Shown piece after piece: positions 46,771 through 55,293 of a stretch of 64,000 nt of DNA. Origin of the DNA: Paraburkholderia phenoliruptrix. Its GTDB lineage: Bacteria > Pseudomonadota > Gammaproteobacteria > Burkholderiales > Burkholderiaceae. The position numbers were made by a program, and so were the translations under genes. The notes below the pieces were generated by a model. That model worked only from the letters and a program-made list of their open reading frames with translations. It searched no databases and was not told where the DNA came from. The stretch is from the NCBI RefSeq assembly GCF_902859825.1, contig NZ_CADIKB010000017.1, positions 57,096-121,095 of the forward strand, given 5' to 3'. The first letter of the stretch is position 1. The number at the start of each line of letters is the position of its first letter.

Positions 46771-47889
46771 TTAGCCCGCCGCGAGCACTTTGCCGTTGCG
46801 CACGAACGGCAGTTTTACCACGCTTGCAGGAACGGATTTGTCGCGAATCTGCACGTGGACGGTGTCGCCCGGCTGCACGCCTGTCGGCACGCGCGCGAAG
46901 GCGATGGATTCCTGCATCGTCGGGGAAAAGGTGCCGCTCGTGATTTCGCCTTCGCCGTGCGGCGTGACAACCTTCTGATGCGCGCGCAGCACGCCCGCGG
47001 CCTTGCCGTTTTCCTTCAGCAGAATCAGGCCGACGAACGCCGCCTTCGAACCTTCGAGCTCCAGCTTGCTCTTGCCGACGAATTCGCGCGGCGAAGCCAG
47101 ATCGACGGTCCACGCGAGGCCGGCGTCAAGGGGCGAGACGTTGTCGTCCATGTCCTGGCCGTACAGGTTCATGCCGGCCTCGAGGCGCAGCGTGTCGCGC
47201 GCGCCGAGACCGGCCGGGCGCACGCCTTGCGCCTGCAGCGCGTTCCACAGCGCGACCACATGATCGGCCGGCACGATGATCTCGAAGCCGTCTTCGCCCG
47301 TGTAGCCGGTGCGTGCAACCGTGAGTTCGCCGAACGGCGTGCCGTCGACGCGCGCCGCGTTGAAAGGCTTGAGTGCTTCGGTGGCGGCACGCGTGGCCGG
47401 CACCGTTTGCCAGAACTTCTCGCGGGCGTTCGGCCCCTGTACGGCGACGATCGCGAGATCGCGGCGCGGCGTGATGGTCAGGTCGAAGCCGCCTTCATTC
47501 AACTGCTTGAACCACGCGATGTCTTTCTCGGCGGTGCCCGCGTTGACCACCACGCGGAAATGCTCTTCGCCGAAGTAATAGACGATCAGATCGTCGATCA
47601 CGCCGCCTTCCGGGTTCAGCAGGCACGAATAGAGCGCGCGGCCCGGCGTCTGCAGCTTGCCGACGTTGTTCGCCAGTGCGTATTCGAAGAAAGCGCGCAC
47701 GCGCGCGCCGGTGAAATCGACGACGCACATGTGCGAGACGTCGAACATGCCCGCGTCGGTGCGCACCGCGCGGTGTTCGTCGATTTGCGAGCCGTAGTTG
47801 ACGGGCATGTCCCAGCCGCCGAAATCGACCATGCGGGCATTGAGCGCACGATGGGTGGCGTTGAGCGGAGTGTGTTGGAGTTCGGTCAT
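46771..47889 (-). CDS. gcvT: Aminomethyltransferase, T protein of the glycine cleavage system
   Basis: Folate-dependent enzyme of 372 residues that releases ammonia and makes methylene-tetrahydrofolate from GcvH-bound aminomethyl. MVDFGGWDMPVNYGSQIDEH and the conserved Asp region DVSHMCVVDFTG are present, as is RTGYTGEDGFEI. The frame is open 12 codons further, but ATG 47889 gives MTELQHTPLNATH, the family start. It is the first gene after a tandem glycine riboswitch and its terminator. Confidence 0.95.
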   Translation of the reverse strand: MTELQHTPLNATHRALNARMVDFGGWDMPVNYGSQIDEHRAVRTDAGMFDVSHMCVVDFTGARVRAFFEYALANNVGKLQTPGRALYSCLLNPEGGVIDDLIVYYFGEEHFRVVVNAGTAEKDIAWFKQLNEGGFDLTITPRRDLAIVAVQGPNAREKFWQTVPATRAATEALKPFNAARVDGTPFGELTVARTGYTGEDGFEIIVPADHVVALWNALQAQGVRPAGLGARDTLRLEAGMNLYGQDMDDNVSPLDAGLAWTVDLASPREFVGKSKLELEGSKAAFVGLILLKENGKAAGVLRAHQKVVTPHGEGEITSGTFSPTMQESIAFARVPTGVQPGDTVHVQIRDKSVPASVVKLPFVRNGKVLAAG

Positions 47890-47913
47890 GGGGCCTCGGG
47901 CGTCTCGCGAAAC

Positions 47914-47975
47914 AAAAAAGGCCATGCGCCGCCGCGCCTCGCGCCGTGTGGCTGCGAGCGTGGTGCTGCATGGCC
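47914..47975 (-). terminator. Riboswitch expression-platform terminator
   Basis: On the minus strand GGCCATGC (47968-47975) pairs with GCATGGCC (47920-47927) and is followed by six T residues, 25 bases before gcvT. The loop holds a further GC-rich hairpin. Its place between the second glycine aptamer and gcvT makes it the likely control element, with glycine relieving termination. Confidence 0.75.
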
Positions 47976-48260
47976 CCTCTGTCCTCGATACCTGAGAGAT
48001 TGCGCTGCCGCGGCGAGGTTGACTCGTCGCGGTTGAACGCGCGCCCCTTCGGTGGGCAGCTTGCCGGGTCTGCGCAGCGTATGCGGTCCAGACGGCTACT
48101 GCCGCTCTCCAGAGTGCGAAAAACGGCGCCGGGGTGGTGCGTGGATCTTGCGTGGCGCGGGTTTTTCGACGCGTTCGGTCCTTTTGCCTGAGAGTTTGCG
48201 GGTGTGCCCCTTCGGCGGCGCGGCCTGCGAATCCAGCGGCCAGCGCGCTCTCCCGACGCG
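47976..48260 (-). ncRNA. Tandem glycine riboswitch
   Basis: Two glycine aptamers on the minus strand ahead of gcvT. Aptamer I (about 48260 to 48182) has GGGAGAGC, CCGCCGAAGGGGCA and CTCTCAGG. Aptamer II (about 48118 to 47985) has CTGGAGAGC, CCACCGAAGGGGCG and CTCTCAGG. These are the conserved blocks of the gcvT RNA element. The linker between them is about 60 bases, long for this class. Glycine binding should switch the glycine cleavage operon on. Confidence 0.93.
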
Positions 48261-48371
48261 TGCGGCGAATGTACGCGAGGCCCGAGGGCTTGTCAAATCA
48301 AGGGCGGATTCGCTGGGAATCTGCCGTTGATGTGGGCCTTGGTCTGTCCTTTTTTGACCCTCGGCTCGTCG

Positions 48372-48722
48372 TTATTCGCCGATTGCGTGTGCCGCGCCGT
48401 CCAGTTCCTCGTTCAGCACGCGCTGTTCGTCCGCGGACAAGCCGCCGCCGTGCTGCGCGGCCATGTCGTGCGCTTCCCGCCGGATTACCTCCAGCCGATG
48501 ATGCAGCTCGCCGCCTTGCGGGGGCGGGTAATAGCCCAGATTCACGCGATTGTCGATACGGCGGCTCAGGTTGTCGATGCGGCCGTCGACCTGATGCAGC
48601 CGTTTGTCGGCGATCTGCTGCGGGTTCGGGCGCGGCGCCGGCTCCTGCTGCGGCGCGACCACGCAGGCGGCGAGGGAACTGAGCAAGGCGCATGCGGCGA
48701 GCGCGCGAATGGTACGTGGCAT
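48372..48722 (-). CDS. Small lipoprotein, unknown function
   Basis: A 116-residue protein starting MPRTIRALAACALLSSLAAC, a lipoprotein signal with the lipobox LAAC, so Cys20 would be the lipidated residue. The rest is Pro/Gln-rich, then helical and charged (DKRLHQVDGRIDNLSRRIDN), possibly coiled coil. GGAGAG lies upstream of ATG 48722; the frame is open 19 codons further. It is transcribed away from the riboswitch-controlled operon's promoter region, on the same strand. I do not recognise a functional family. Confidence 0.75.
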   Translation of the reverse strand: MPRTIRALAACALLSSLAACVVAPQQEPAPRPNPQQIADKRLHQVDGRIDNLSRRIDNRVNLGYYPPPQGGELHHRLEVIRREAHDMAAQHGGGLSADEQRVLNEELDGAAHAIGE

Positions 48723-48905
48723 GGACTCTCCGTCAAGTCGTTGTCGTTTTTGGATGCTGCAGACGTAGCAACGGCTCACGGCGCAATCGCGCTGACCGCT
48801 GAAGGGCGCTGATTTGTAACGTTATATTGCTTTCGGCTTTGTCAGCTATCGGGCGGTTTGGCCGGCGAGCGCGACGGTTCCTCGCGCGCCGGCGCCTGTG
48901 GCAAC

Positions 48906-49955
48906 TTAACGGATGCGCTCGAACGGCAGGCGCACGCCTTCGTCGGAGCTGCGCGCGGCGAGTTCGATGATCGTCATGACGTCGACGGCGTCTTGCGGCG
49001 TCACGGGGAATTTCGCGCCGTGCTGGATCGCGTCGGCCAGAGCAATGTAGAAGTTCACATACTCGCCGTTGCGCGTGGGCACTTCCCGTTCGACTTCGCG
49101 GTCGCCGTCCAGCACGCGCAGCATGCCCGCCGCGTTGCCCGCGGCAAAGCCGTCGTCGCCGGGACGCAGGCCGGCTTTCAACTGGTCTTCCTGCGTGTCC
49201 AGTCCGTACTTCACGTAGCTGCCGCGCGTGCCGTGAATGGTGAAGCGCGGCGCGACGATCGCGGTCAGCGCGCTCGCGTGCAGCAGCACCTCGAATTCGC
49301 CGTAGCCCAGCTGGATGTGCACGTAGTCGGGCGCGCTCGCCTGATCGCGATGTGTGCGCACCGTCGCCGAGACCGTTTGCGGCGCGCCGAAGAGCGCGAG
49401 CGCCTGGTCGATCAGATGCGGTCCGAGGTCGAACAGCAAACCGCCGCCGCGCGAGGCTTCTTCGCGCCAACGCTGACGCACCTCGGGCCGGAAGCGATCG
49501 AAATGCGATTCATACTGCGTGACGCGCCCCAGCTCGCCGCTTGCCAGCAGATCGCGCACGGTCAGAAAGTCGCCGTCCCAGCGGCGGTTGTGAAACGGCA
49601 CGAAGAGCTTGCCCCGTGCGAGCGCGATGTTGGAGAGCGTGCGGGCGTCGGCGGCGGTGAGCGTCACCGGCTTGTCGACCACGACGTGCTTGCCCGCTTC
49701 TAGCGTGCGGCGCGCGAGGTCGAAGTGCGTGTCGTTCGGCGTGGCGATTACGACGCAGTCGATCTCGTCGAGCGCGAGCAGCGCGTCCAGGTCGGCGACG
49801 ACCTTGGCGTGCGGATAGTCGGCGCGCGCGGCCTCGGGCTTGCCCGTTGCGATAGCTGCGACGCTCGCGCGGCCGCAGTGCTCGATCACCGGCGCATGAA
49901 AGGTCGCGCCGGCAAATCCGTAACCCATCAATCCAATCTTCAGCGATGCGGACAT
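48906..49955 (-). CDS. NAD(P)-dependent oxidoreductase, Gfo/Idh/MocA family
   Basis: A 349-residue protein with the nucleotide fold LKIGLMGYGFAGATFHAPVI at the N-terminus, the DCVVIATPNDTH turn and the catalytic Lys in GKHVVVDKPVTL near residue 95. The C-terminal domain has GGGLLFDLGPHLIDQALALFG. It resembles the YdgJ/scyllo-inositol-dehydrogenase-like group; the sugar or inositol substrate is unknown. The start MSASLKIGL has GGGAAG upstream; the frame is open 40 codons further. Confidence 0.87.
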   Translation of the reverse strand: MSASLKIGLMGYGFAGATFHAPVIEHCGRASVAAIATGKPEAARADYPHAKVVADLDALLALDEIDCVVIATPNDTHFDLARRTLEAGKHVVVDKPVTLTAADARTLSNIALARGKLFVPFHNRRWDGDFLTVRDLLASGELGRVTQYESHFDRFRPEVRQRWREEASRGGGLLFDLGPHLIDQALALFGAPQTVSATVRTHRDQASAPDYVHIQLGYGEFEVLLHASALTAIVAPRFTIHGTRGSYVKYGLDTQEDQLKAGLRPGDDGFAAGNAAGMLRVLDGDREVEREVPTRNGEYVNFYIALADAIQHGAKFPVTPQDAVDVMTIIELAARSSDEGVRLPFERIR

Positions 49956-50237
49956 GCGTGTCTTCCCGGAAAAACGGCGCGCCGCCTGGCCACCGCGGCG
50001 GCGGCGCGCAACGCCGTCATTGTGGCATGGGGCGAAGCTGGCGTGCCTCGGCGGCGCGCGGCGGGTTTTGTGCATGAGCTGCTGGTTGGACGCGTGAGCT
50101 GCGAGAAGCGCCGGCTGAATTTATCCGCCGATTTCATCCGTGTTAACATCGCTCCTCTCGCGCGGGACGGGACGCGCCAGACCCTCTTTCTTTCCTCGTC
50201 GCCGCCGCATTTCAACCGCAACACCCATCCACAGACG

Positions 50238-52337
50238 ATGTCCGCAGGCCTGAATCCCGCTCAAAGTGAAGCGGTCCGTTATCTTGACGGGCCGTGCCTC
50301 GTGCTCGCCGGCGCGGGCAGCGGCAAGACGCGCGTGATCACGCAGAAAATCGCGCACCTGATCGAGGCGAAGGGCTTCGAGCCGCGCCATATCGCGGCTG
50401 TCACGTTCACCAACAAGGCCGCGGCCGAAATGCGCGAGCGCGTCGGCAAGCTGCTCGAAGGCAAAACGCTGACGACGCCCGGCAAGGAAGGCCGCAAAGT
50501 GCCCGTCAATCAGTTGACGGTGTGTACTTTCCACTCGCTCGGCGTGCAGATTTTGCGGCAGGAAGCGGAGCACGTCGGGCTGAAGCCGCAGTTCTCGATC
50601 ATGGATTCCGACGACTGCTTCGGCATGATCCAGGAGCAGGTCGGATCGACGGATAAGGGGTTCATCCGCAAGATACAGTCGATCATTTCGCTGTGGAAGA
50701 ACGGCCTCATCATGCCGGAAGAGGCGATTGCGATTGCCGCGAACGAGGACGAGCACCAGGCCGCGATTGTCTATCGCAACTATGTGGCGACGCTGCACGC
50801 CTACCAGGCGGTGGATTTCGACGATCTGATCCGTCTGCCCGCCGAACTCTTCGCGAAGAACGAGCAGGTGCGCGACCGCTGGCAGAACAAGCTGCGTTAT
50901 CTCCTGATCGACGAGTATCAGGACACCAACGCGTGCCAGTATGAATTGTTGAAGCAACTGGCCGGCCCGCGCGCCGCGTTCACGGCGGTGGGCGACGACG
51001 ACCAGGCTATTTACGGCTGGCGCGGCGCGACGCTCGAAAATCTTGCGCAGCTCGGCAAGGATTTCCCGAAGCTGCACGTGATCAAGCTCGAGCAGAATTA
51101 TCGTTCGACGGTGCGCATTCTCACGGCCGCGAACAACGTGATCGCCAACAACCCGAAGCTCTTTGAAAAGAAGCTGTGGTCCGAGCACGGCATGGGCGAT
51201 TCGATCACCGTGACCGCTTGCAACGACGAAGAGCACGAGGCGGAATCCGTCGTGTTCAGGCTGTCGGCGCACAAATTCGAGCGGCGCGCGAACTTCCGCG
51301 ATTACGCGATTCTCTATCGCGGCAACTTCCAGGCGCGCATTTTCGAGCAGGTGCTGCGCCGCGAGCGGATTCCGTATGTGCTGTCAGGCGGCCAGTCGTT
51401 TTTCGACAAAGCCGAGATCAAGGACATTTGCGCGTATTTGCGCCTGATCGCCAACGCGAACGACGACCCCGCGTTCATCCGCGCGATCACGACGCCGCGG
51501 CGCGGCGTGGGCAATACGACGCTCGAGGCGCTCGGTTCATTCGCGGGCCAGGCGAAGGTGTCGCTCTTCGAGGCCGTGTATATGGGCGGCATCGAGGCGC
51601 GCCTGTCGCCGCGCCAGATCGAACCCATGCGTGCGTTCTGCGACTTCATGCAGCGCCTCACCGACCGCGCCGAAAAAGACGCGGCCGGCACGCTGCTCGA
51701 CGAGTTGATGGACGCGATCCACTACGAAGCGTATCTCTACGATGCATTCGACGAACGTCAGGCGCAGGCGAAGTGGCAGAACGTGCTGGAGTTCGTCGAA
51801 TGGCTCAAGCGCAAGGGCACGAAGGCGGAACCGGACGATGCGGCTCTGGCCGCGGGCGGCGAGGCAACGGGTTACGACACGGCGGACGGTTTGACCGATA
51901 CCGGCAAGAACCTGCTCGGCTTGATCCAGACGGTCGCGCTGATGTCGATGCTTGAAGGCCGTGAAGAAGACCCGGACGCGGTGCGGCTTTCGACCGTGCA
52001 CGCGTCGAAGGGTCTCGAATATCCGCATGTGTTTCTGGTCGGCGTCGAGGAAGGCATCATGCCGCATCGCGGCGGCGCGGACGACGAACCGATCGACGAC
52101 GCGCGCATCGAGGAGGAGCGCCGTTTGATGTATGTGGCGATCACGCGGGCGCAACGCAGCCTTCATCTGAACTGGTGCAAGAAGCGCAAGCGCGCACGGG
52201 AGACGGTGGTGTGCGAGCCGTCGCGGTTCATCCCCGAAATGCTGCTCGACGATGCGCCGCCGCCCACGGCTGATGAGGCGCCGATGTCGCCCAAAGACCG
52301 GCTTGCGAGTTTGAAGGCGTTGTTGCAGAAGGCTTGA
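50238..52337 (+). CDS. rep: ATP-dependent DNA helicase Rep (UvrD family)
   Basis: Superfamily 1 3'-to-5' helicase of 699 residues that removes proteins ahead of replication forks. Q-motif LNPAQSEAV, Walker A AGAGSGKTRVI near residue 30, LLIDEYQDTN (Walker B), GDDDQAIYGWRGA, LEQNYRST and the late motif VHASKGLEYPHVFL are all intact. Sequence is closer to Rep than to UvrD (short C-terminus, WQNKLRYLLIDEYQDTN). The frame is open upstream to 49725, but ATG 50238 gives the family start. Confidence 0.93.
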   Translation: MSAGLNPAQSEAVRYLDGPCLVLAGAGSGKTRVITQKIAHLIEAKGFEPRHIAAVTFTNKAAAEMRERVGKLLEGKTLTTPGKEGRKVPVNQLTVCTFHSLGVQILRQEAEHVGLKPQFSIMDSDDCFGMIQEQVGSTDKGFIRKIQSIISLWKNGLIMPEEAIAIAANEDEHQAAIVYRNYVATLHAYQAVDFDDLIRLPAELFAKNEQVRDRWQNKLRYLLIDEYQDTNACQYELLKQLAGPRAAFTAVGDDDQAIYGWRGATLENLAQLGKDFPKLHVIKLEQNYRSTVRILTAANNVIANNPKLFEKKLWSEHGMGDSITVTACNDEEHEAESVVFRLSAHKFERRANFRDYAILYRGNFQARIFEQVLRRERIPYVLSGGQSFFDKAEIKDICAYLRLIANANDDPAFIRAITTPRRGVGNTTLEALGSFAGQAKVSLFEAVYMGGIEARLSPRQIEPMRAFCDFMQRLTDRAEKDAAGTLLDELMDAIHYEAYLYDAFDERQAQAKWQNVLEFVEWLKRKGTKAEPDDAALAAGGEATGYDTADGLTDTGKNLLGLIQTVALMSMLEGREEDPDAVRLSTVHASKGLEYPHVFLVGVEEGIMPHRGGADDEPIDDARIEEERRLMYVAITRAQRSLHLNWCKKRKRARETVVCEPSRFIPEMLLDDAPPPTADEAPMSPKDRLASLKALLQKA

Positions 52338-52361
52338 GGGTGGGGCCGTGGATGGCGCACG

Positions 52362-52400
52362 AAAAAAATCCCTGCCCGCGTGGCCGCGGTGCAGGGATTC
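52362..52400 (-). terminator. Terminator between convergent rep and cytochrome c genes
   Basis: AATCCCTGC (52368-52376) and GCAGGGATT (52392-52400) form a stem with an inner GC-rich loop. An A run on the plus strand at 52363-52369 becomes the T tract for minus-strand transcripts of the cytochrome gene. Confidence 0.8.
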
Positions 52401-52460
52401 CGGTGTCGTGTGGCGCAAGGCCACGAATCCTCGCGCTGCGCCGGGTGAAGCAAGCGTACG

Positions 52461-53378
52461 TTACTTAACCGCGCTCACCATGTAATCGACGGCGGCCTTC
52501 ACGTCCGCATCCGACGCGTTCGAGCCGCCTTTGGGCGGCATCGCGCCCTTGCCGTGCAGCGCGTAGTTGTAGACGGTGTCCATGGGCTCCTTCAGGCGCG
52601 GCGCCCAGGCTTCCTTGTCGCCGAACTTGGGCGCGTTCAGCACGCCGGCTGCGTGACACGCCTGGCAAACCTGCTGATACAAGGCCTTGCCTGCTTGCGA
52701 TGCATCGGCGCTTTGCGTCGCACCCGACGCCGGCGCAGCGGCTTGCGGCACGCTTGCCATGGCGGCCATCGCTGCGGCGGCTTGAGCCGCGCCCGCATCG
52801 GACGCGCCGCCTGCCGTTGCCGTTGCGGTTGCCGCCGATGCGGCAGCCGCGCCGGACGCCGCCGCCGCGCCCGCTGCCGGTTGCGCCGGTTCAGGGAAGC
52901 TCGCGCCCGAGTTGTTGGCCATGTAGGCCACCGCGCGGCCGATTTCGAAGTCGCTGTAGTCGTCGGGGCTCGTGCCGCCGCGCGGGGGCATGGCGCCTTT
53001 GCCGGTCAGCGCAGTATGCAGCAAGGTGTCGAAGCCTTGCGAGATGCGCGGCGCCCAGTCGGCGGTATTGGTGAATTTCGGCGCGCCTGCTGCGCCCGAC
53101 GCGTGACAGGCCGAGCACACCGCCTTGTAGACTTCCTCGCCCGTCTTGTAGACGCGCGGCGCGTTGGCATCGCGAATCTCGACCTGGGCGATGGGCTTGA
53201 TGCGGGAAGTGACTTCGGCTTCGGAGAGACTGTCGGTGCCGGCGCCGGTGCGTGTCGAATTGTCGACGTAGTAAGCCAGCAGAACGATGATGACGATTGG
53301 CACAGCAAACCCGGCGATGACCGCGGCGATGAGCTGTCCTGGGGTTTTGATCGGGGCTCCGTGTGGTGCTTCGCTCAT
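52461..53378 (-). CDS. Membrane-anchored di-haem cytochrome c
   Basis: A 305-residue protein with one N-terminal membrane anchor (QLIAAVIAGFAVPIVIIVLLAYYV) and two c5-type haem domains in the periplasm. Haem sites are CSACH near residue 87 and CQACH near residue 239. Axial Met ligands lie in GKGAMPPRGG and GKGAMPPKGG. The domains are joined by a roughly 70-residue Ala/Gly/Ser-rich linker. The start MSEAPHGAP has GGAGACGAG upstream. Probable electron carrier to a terminal oxidase. Confidence 0.88.
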   Translation of the reverse strand: MSEAPHGAPIKTPGQLIAAVIAGFAVPIVIIVLLAYYVDNSTRTGAGTDSLSEAEVTSRIKPIAQVEIRDANAPRVYKTGEEVYKAVCSACHASGAAGAPKFTNTADWAPRISQGFDTLLHTALTGKGAMPPRGGTSPDDYSDFEIGRAVAYMANNSGASFPEPAQPAAGAAAASGAAAASAATATATAGGASDAGAAQAAAAMAAMASVPQAAAPASGATQSADASQAGKALYQQVCQACHAAGVLNAPKFGDKEAWAPRLKEPMDTVYNYALHGKGAMPPKGGSNASDADVKAAVDYMVSAVK

Positions 53379-53708
53379 GCTTGTCTCGTCTCCGTGGGTA
53401 TGTGAGCGGTACAGCGCGACGGCAACTTCTTGTTCTTGATCAGCCACGGACGATTATAGACGCAAGCTTTCGACGGCGGCGAGAGGCGCGGCGAGCTGTT
53501 CAGCAGGCGTTTACCCGCATCGTGCGAAGTGGCGCGGGCTGGCGGGGAAAGCGGGGGCGAGCTGCCGGCAAAGCCCGGAGAAAGGCTTTGGGGGCCGTCC
53601 GGTGGACGCTGGGGCCGAAACCGGGTATGCTTTCGGTCTCGCTTGGGCGCCGCTTTTGTTCTGAATGCCGCGCCGAGTGTGTCCGATTTTGTGTTTGTTG
53701 CTGTCTAA
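53379..53708. other. Intergenic region ahead of the tRNA gene
   Basis: About 330 bases with the promoter regions of the cytochrome and tRNA genes. No gene is supported; the minus-strand open frame across the tRNA is an artefact. Confidence 0.6.
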
Positions 53709-53784
53709 GCGCCCGTAGCTCAATGGATAGAGTACTGCCCTCCGAAGGCAGGGGTTGCTGGTTCGATCCCAGCCGGGCGCGCCA
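53709..53784 (+). tRNA. tRNA-Arg (anticodon CCG)
   Basis: A full cloverleaf of 76 bases with encoded CCA. The acceptor stem is GCGCCCG/CGGGCGC, with D arm GCTC-N-GAG(T), anticodon stem CTGCC/GGCAG and loop CTCCGAA giving anticodon CCG. The T arm carries GGTTCGATCCC. Decodes CGG. Its 3' side borders a Tn7-like transposon, so it is the probable target site. Confidence 0.96.
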
Positions 53785-53828
53785 ACTTTGCGGATCATCA
53801 AGGGTTTAGGCCACGTTGTGTCGTTACT

Positions 53829-53856
53829 CTACAGATGTCGTAAACGACATCTGTAG
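53829..53856. repeat. 28-bp near-perfect palindrome at the transposon end
   Basis: Thirteen-base arms CTACAGATGTCGT and ACGACATCTGTAG are separated by AA. It lies 10-12 bp inside the proposed transposon terminus, where TnsB-binding sites are expected. Two head-to-head TnsB sites, or a terminator for tniQ, are possible readings. Confidence 0.75.
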
Positions 53857-53904
53857 GTAGTACGGGCAGCCTTAAAAAGTCCCGCATCACATCCTTTTTT
53901 CCGG

Positions 53905-55293
53905 TTATCCGCTGACCGGACGCCCCGGCATTCTGCCTCCACATCGAGCGATTGGTACTCCCGTGAGCGCGTGAGCTTTCATTTGAGCCCTGTGCGCGTC
54001 TTGGTGTCGTCCCAAGCTCTCTGTCTTCCCACGCATGCGCTTGATGACCCGCCTTCTGGAAGGATAGGTTCCCATTTCCCAGAGTGCGATGTGTTCCGTC
54101 AGGTAAAGTTGGTCATACGAGTCTCTGTTCTCGTCCCGGAGAGTCGTCACAAGGTCGCGCCCCTGCTGTTTCACGGCCGCATGTTCTAGCGGAAATTCCC
54201 TTCGAAAAAACTTTTCAGATATTCCAACGGCCTTCGCCGCCTCCGCCGCACTGTTAACGGTGCCTCCGCAAATCAGTTCTCCGAGTATCGACCGAAGCTC
54301 ACTCTTCGGTCGCTTGGCTCCAGTGCCGCCCATTTGTAGCAATCGACGGTCTTGACACTCTGGTGCTGCTCGCCGTGAAAGCATCACCCGGTTGCCGAGC
54401 AATATGTCCGCGATTGCACACCCGCAACAGTAAGCGGTCAGCGCGAGCCGGGGGAGGCTCATGCGCACCTTTCCCTTAACCCATGCATGCACTTGCGATT
54501 TGCCGACGCGAAGATGCGCCGCGAAATGAGCGGACTTTCCTGCGAACAGAGCATCAATGGCGTGGACTAGAAAGGCGGACTGAGCAGATGGCACGTAGCT
54601 AAGACCCGGAAAAAAGATTGCATCGTCCAGAAGTTCCGCGATTAGACGTGCGCTCTCGATTTCGTATTCTGACGCCGGAACTGTTGGGGGTGATTCGGGC
54701 AACCCGCCTCGGGCCGGACGAACGTTTGCATCGTTGCATGAGCTGGCGTCCCGGTTTTGCTCCAAGCGCGTGACGAGCCGTGTTCGGTGTAGAGGGCATG
54801 CAACGACAGCCTTGATGCTCCAAAGCAACCTGTCGTAACGCTGGCGCCCCAACTTCTCGTCCTCCTTGAAACAAACGGGACAAAATCGCCTGCCGCTTGA
54901 CATCAACTTCAATGGTGAGACGAGGCCTTTCATTGGCAGCAGCGTACAAAGCTGCAGGTTATTGCGCAGCGTGAGGCTGTTAAGCGCGTACGCCCAATGC
55001 TTCGCTTCTTCTGTAAGGCTAGAGACATTGGCAGCGTAATCGGAACGTCCAATGTCTTGAGCCAACCGGAGCGGGTCAGTGCCAAACAGCTCGTGCGCGG
55101 TTGGACCCACGATTCGATACGCCAACGCGCCGCGCGGAATGTCCTGAGCATCGCTCAATCGAGAAACGTAGCTGCCCAGACTCTCGCGGTCTTCGCCCGA
55201 GCACCCGTAGGGTGGAAGGCTGGGCAGAATTGACCGCGGCGGCGCGTCGTCGGGCCAGCCGCCAGGCAACCGCGTTCGAAACGGACTCTTCAT
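53905..55293 (-). CDS. tniQ: TniQ/TnsD-family transposition target selector
   Basis: A 462-residue protein of the TniQ family, which links the transposase to the attachment site. The diagnostic zinc-binding block is RFCPVCFKED (Cys138, Cys141), followed by WSIKAVVACPLHRTRLV (Cys166, His169). The middle segment LPRLALTAYCCGCAIADILLGN is typical of the fold. The C-terminal 140 residues, with a helix-turn-helix-like SAAEAAKAVGISEKFFRRE, probably form the DNA-binding part that recognises the tRNA gene. It overlaps tnsC by ATGA and is the last gene of the operon. Confidence 0.87.
   Translation of the reverse strand: MKSPFRTRLPGGWPDDAPPRSILPSLPPYGCSGEDRESLGSYVSRLSDAQDIPRGALAYRIVGPTAHELFGTDPLRLAQDIGRSDYAANVSSLTEEAKHWAYALNSLTLRNNLQLCTLLPMKGLVSPLKLMSSGRRFCPVCFKEDEKLGRQRYDRLLWSIKAVVACPLHRTRLVTRLEQNRDASSCNDANVRPARGGLPESPPTVPASEYEIESARLIAELLDDAIFFPGLSYVPSAQSAFLVHAIDALFAGKSAHFAAHLRVGKSQVHAWVKGKVRMSLPRLALTAYCCGCAIADILLGNRVMLSRRAAPECQDRRLLQMGGTGAKRPKSELRSILGELICGGTVNSAAEAAKAVGISEKFFRREFPLEHAAVKQQGRDLVTTLRDENRDSYDQLYLTEHIALWEMGTYPSRRRVIKRMRGKTESLGRHQDAHRAQMKAHALTGVPIARCGGRMPGRPVSG

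Noticed and set aside
53511..53801. Minus-strand ORF of 96 codons across the tRNA-Arg gene
   Set aside because: Its N-terminal part is the antisense translation of the tRNA (a familiar false protein containing GWDRTSNPCLRRAV). It has no ribosome site.
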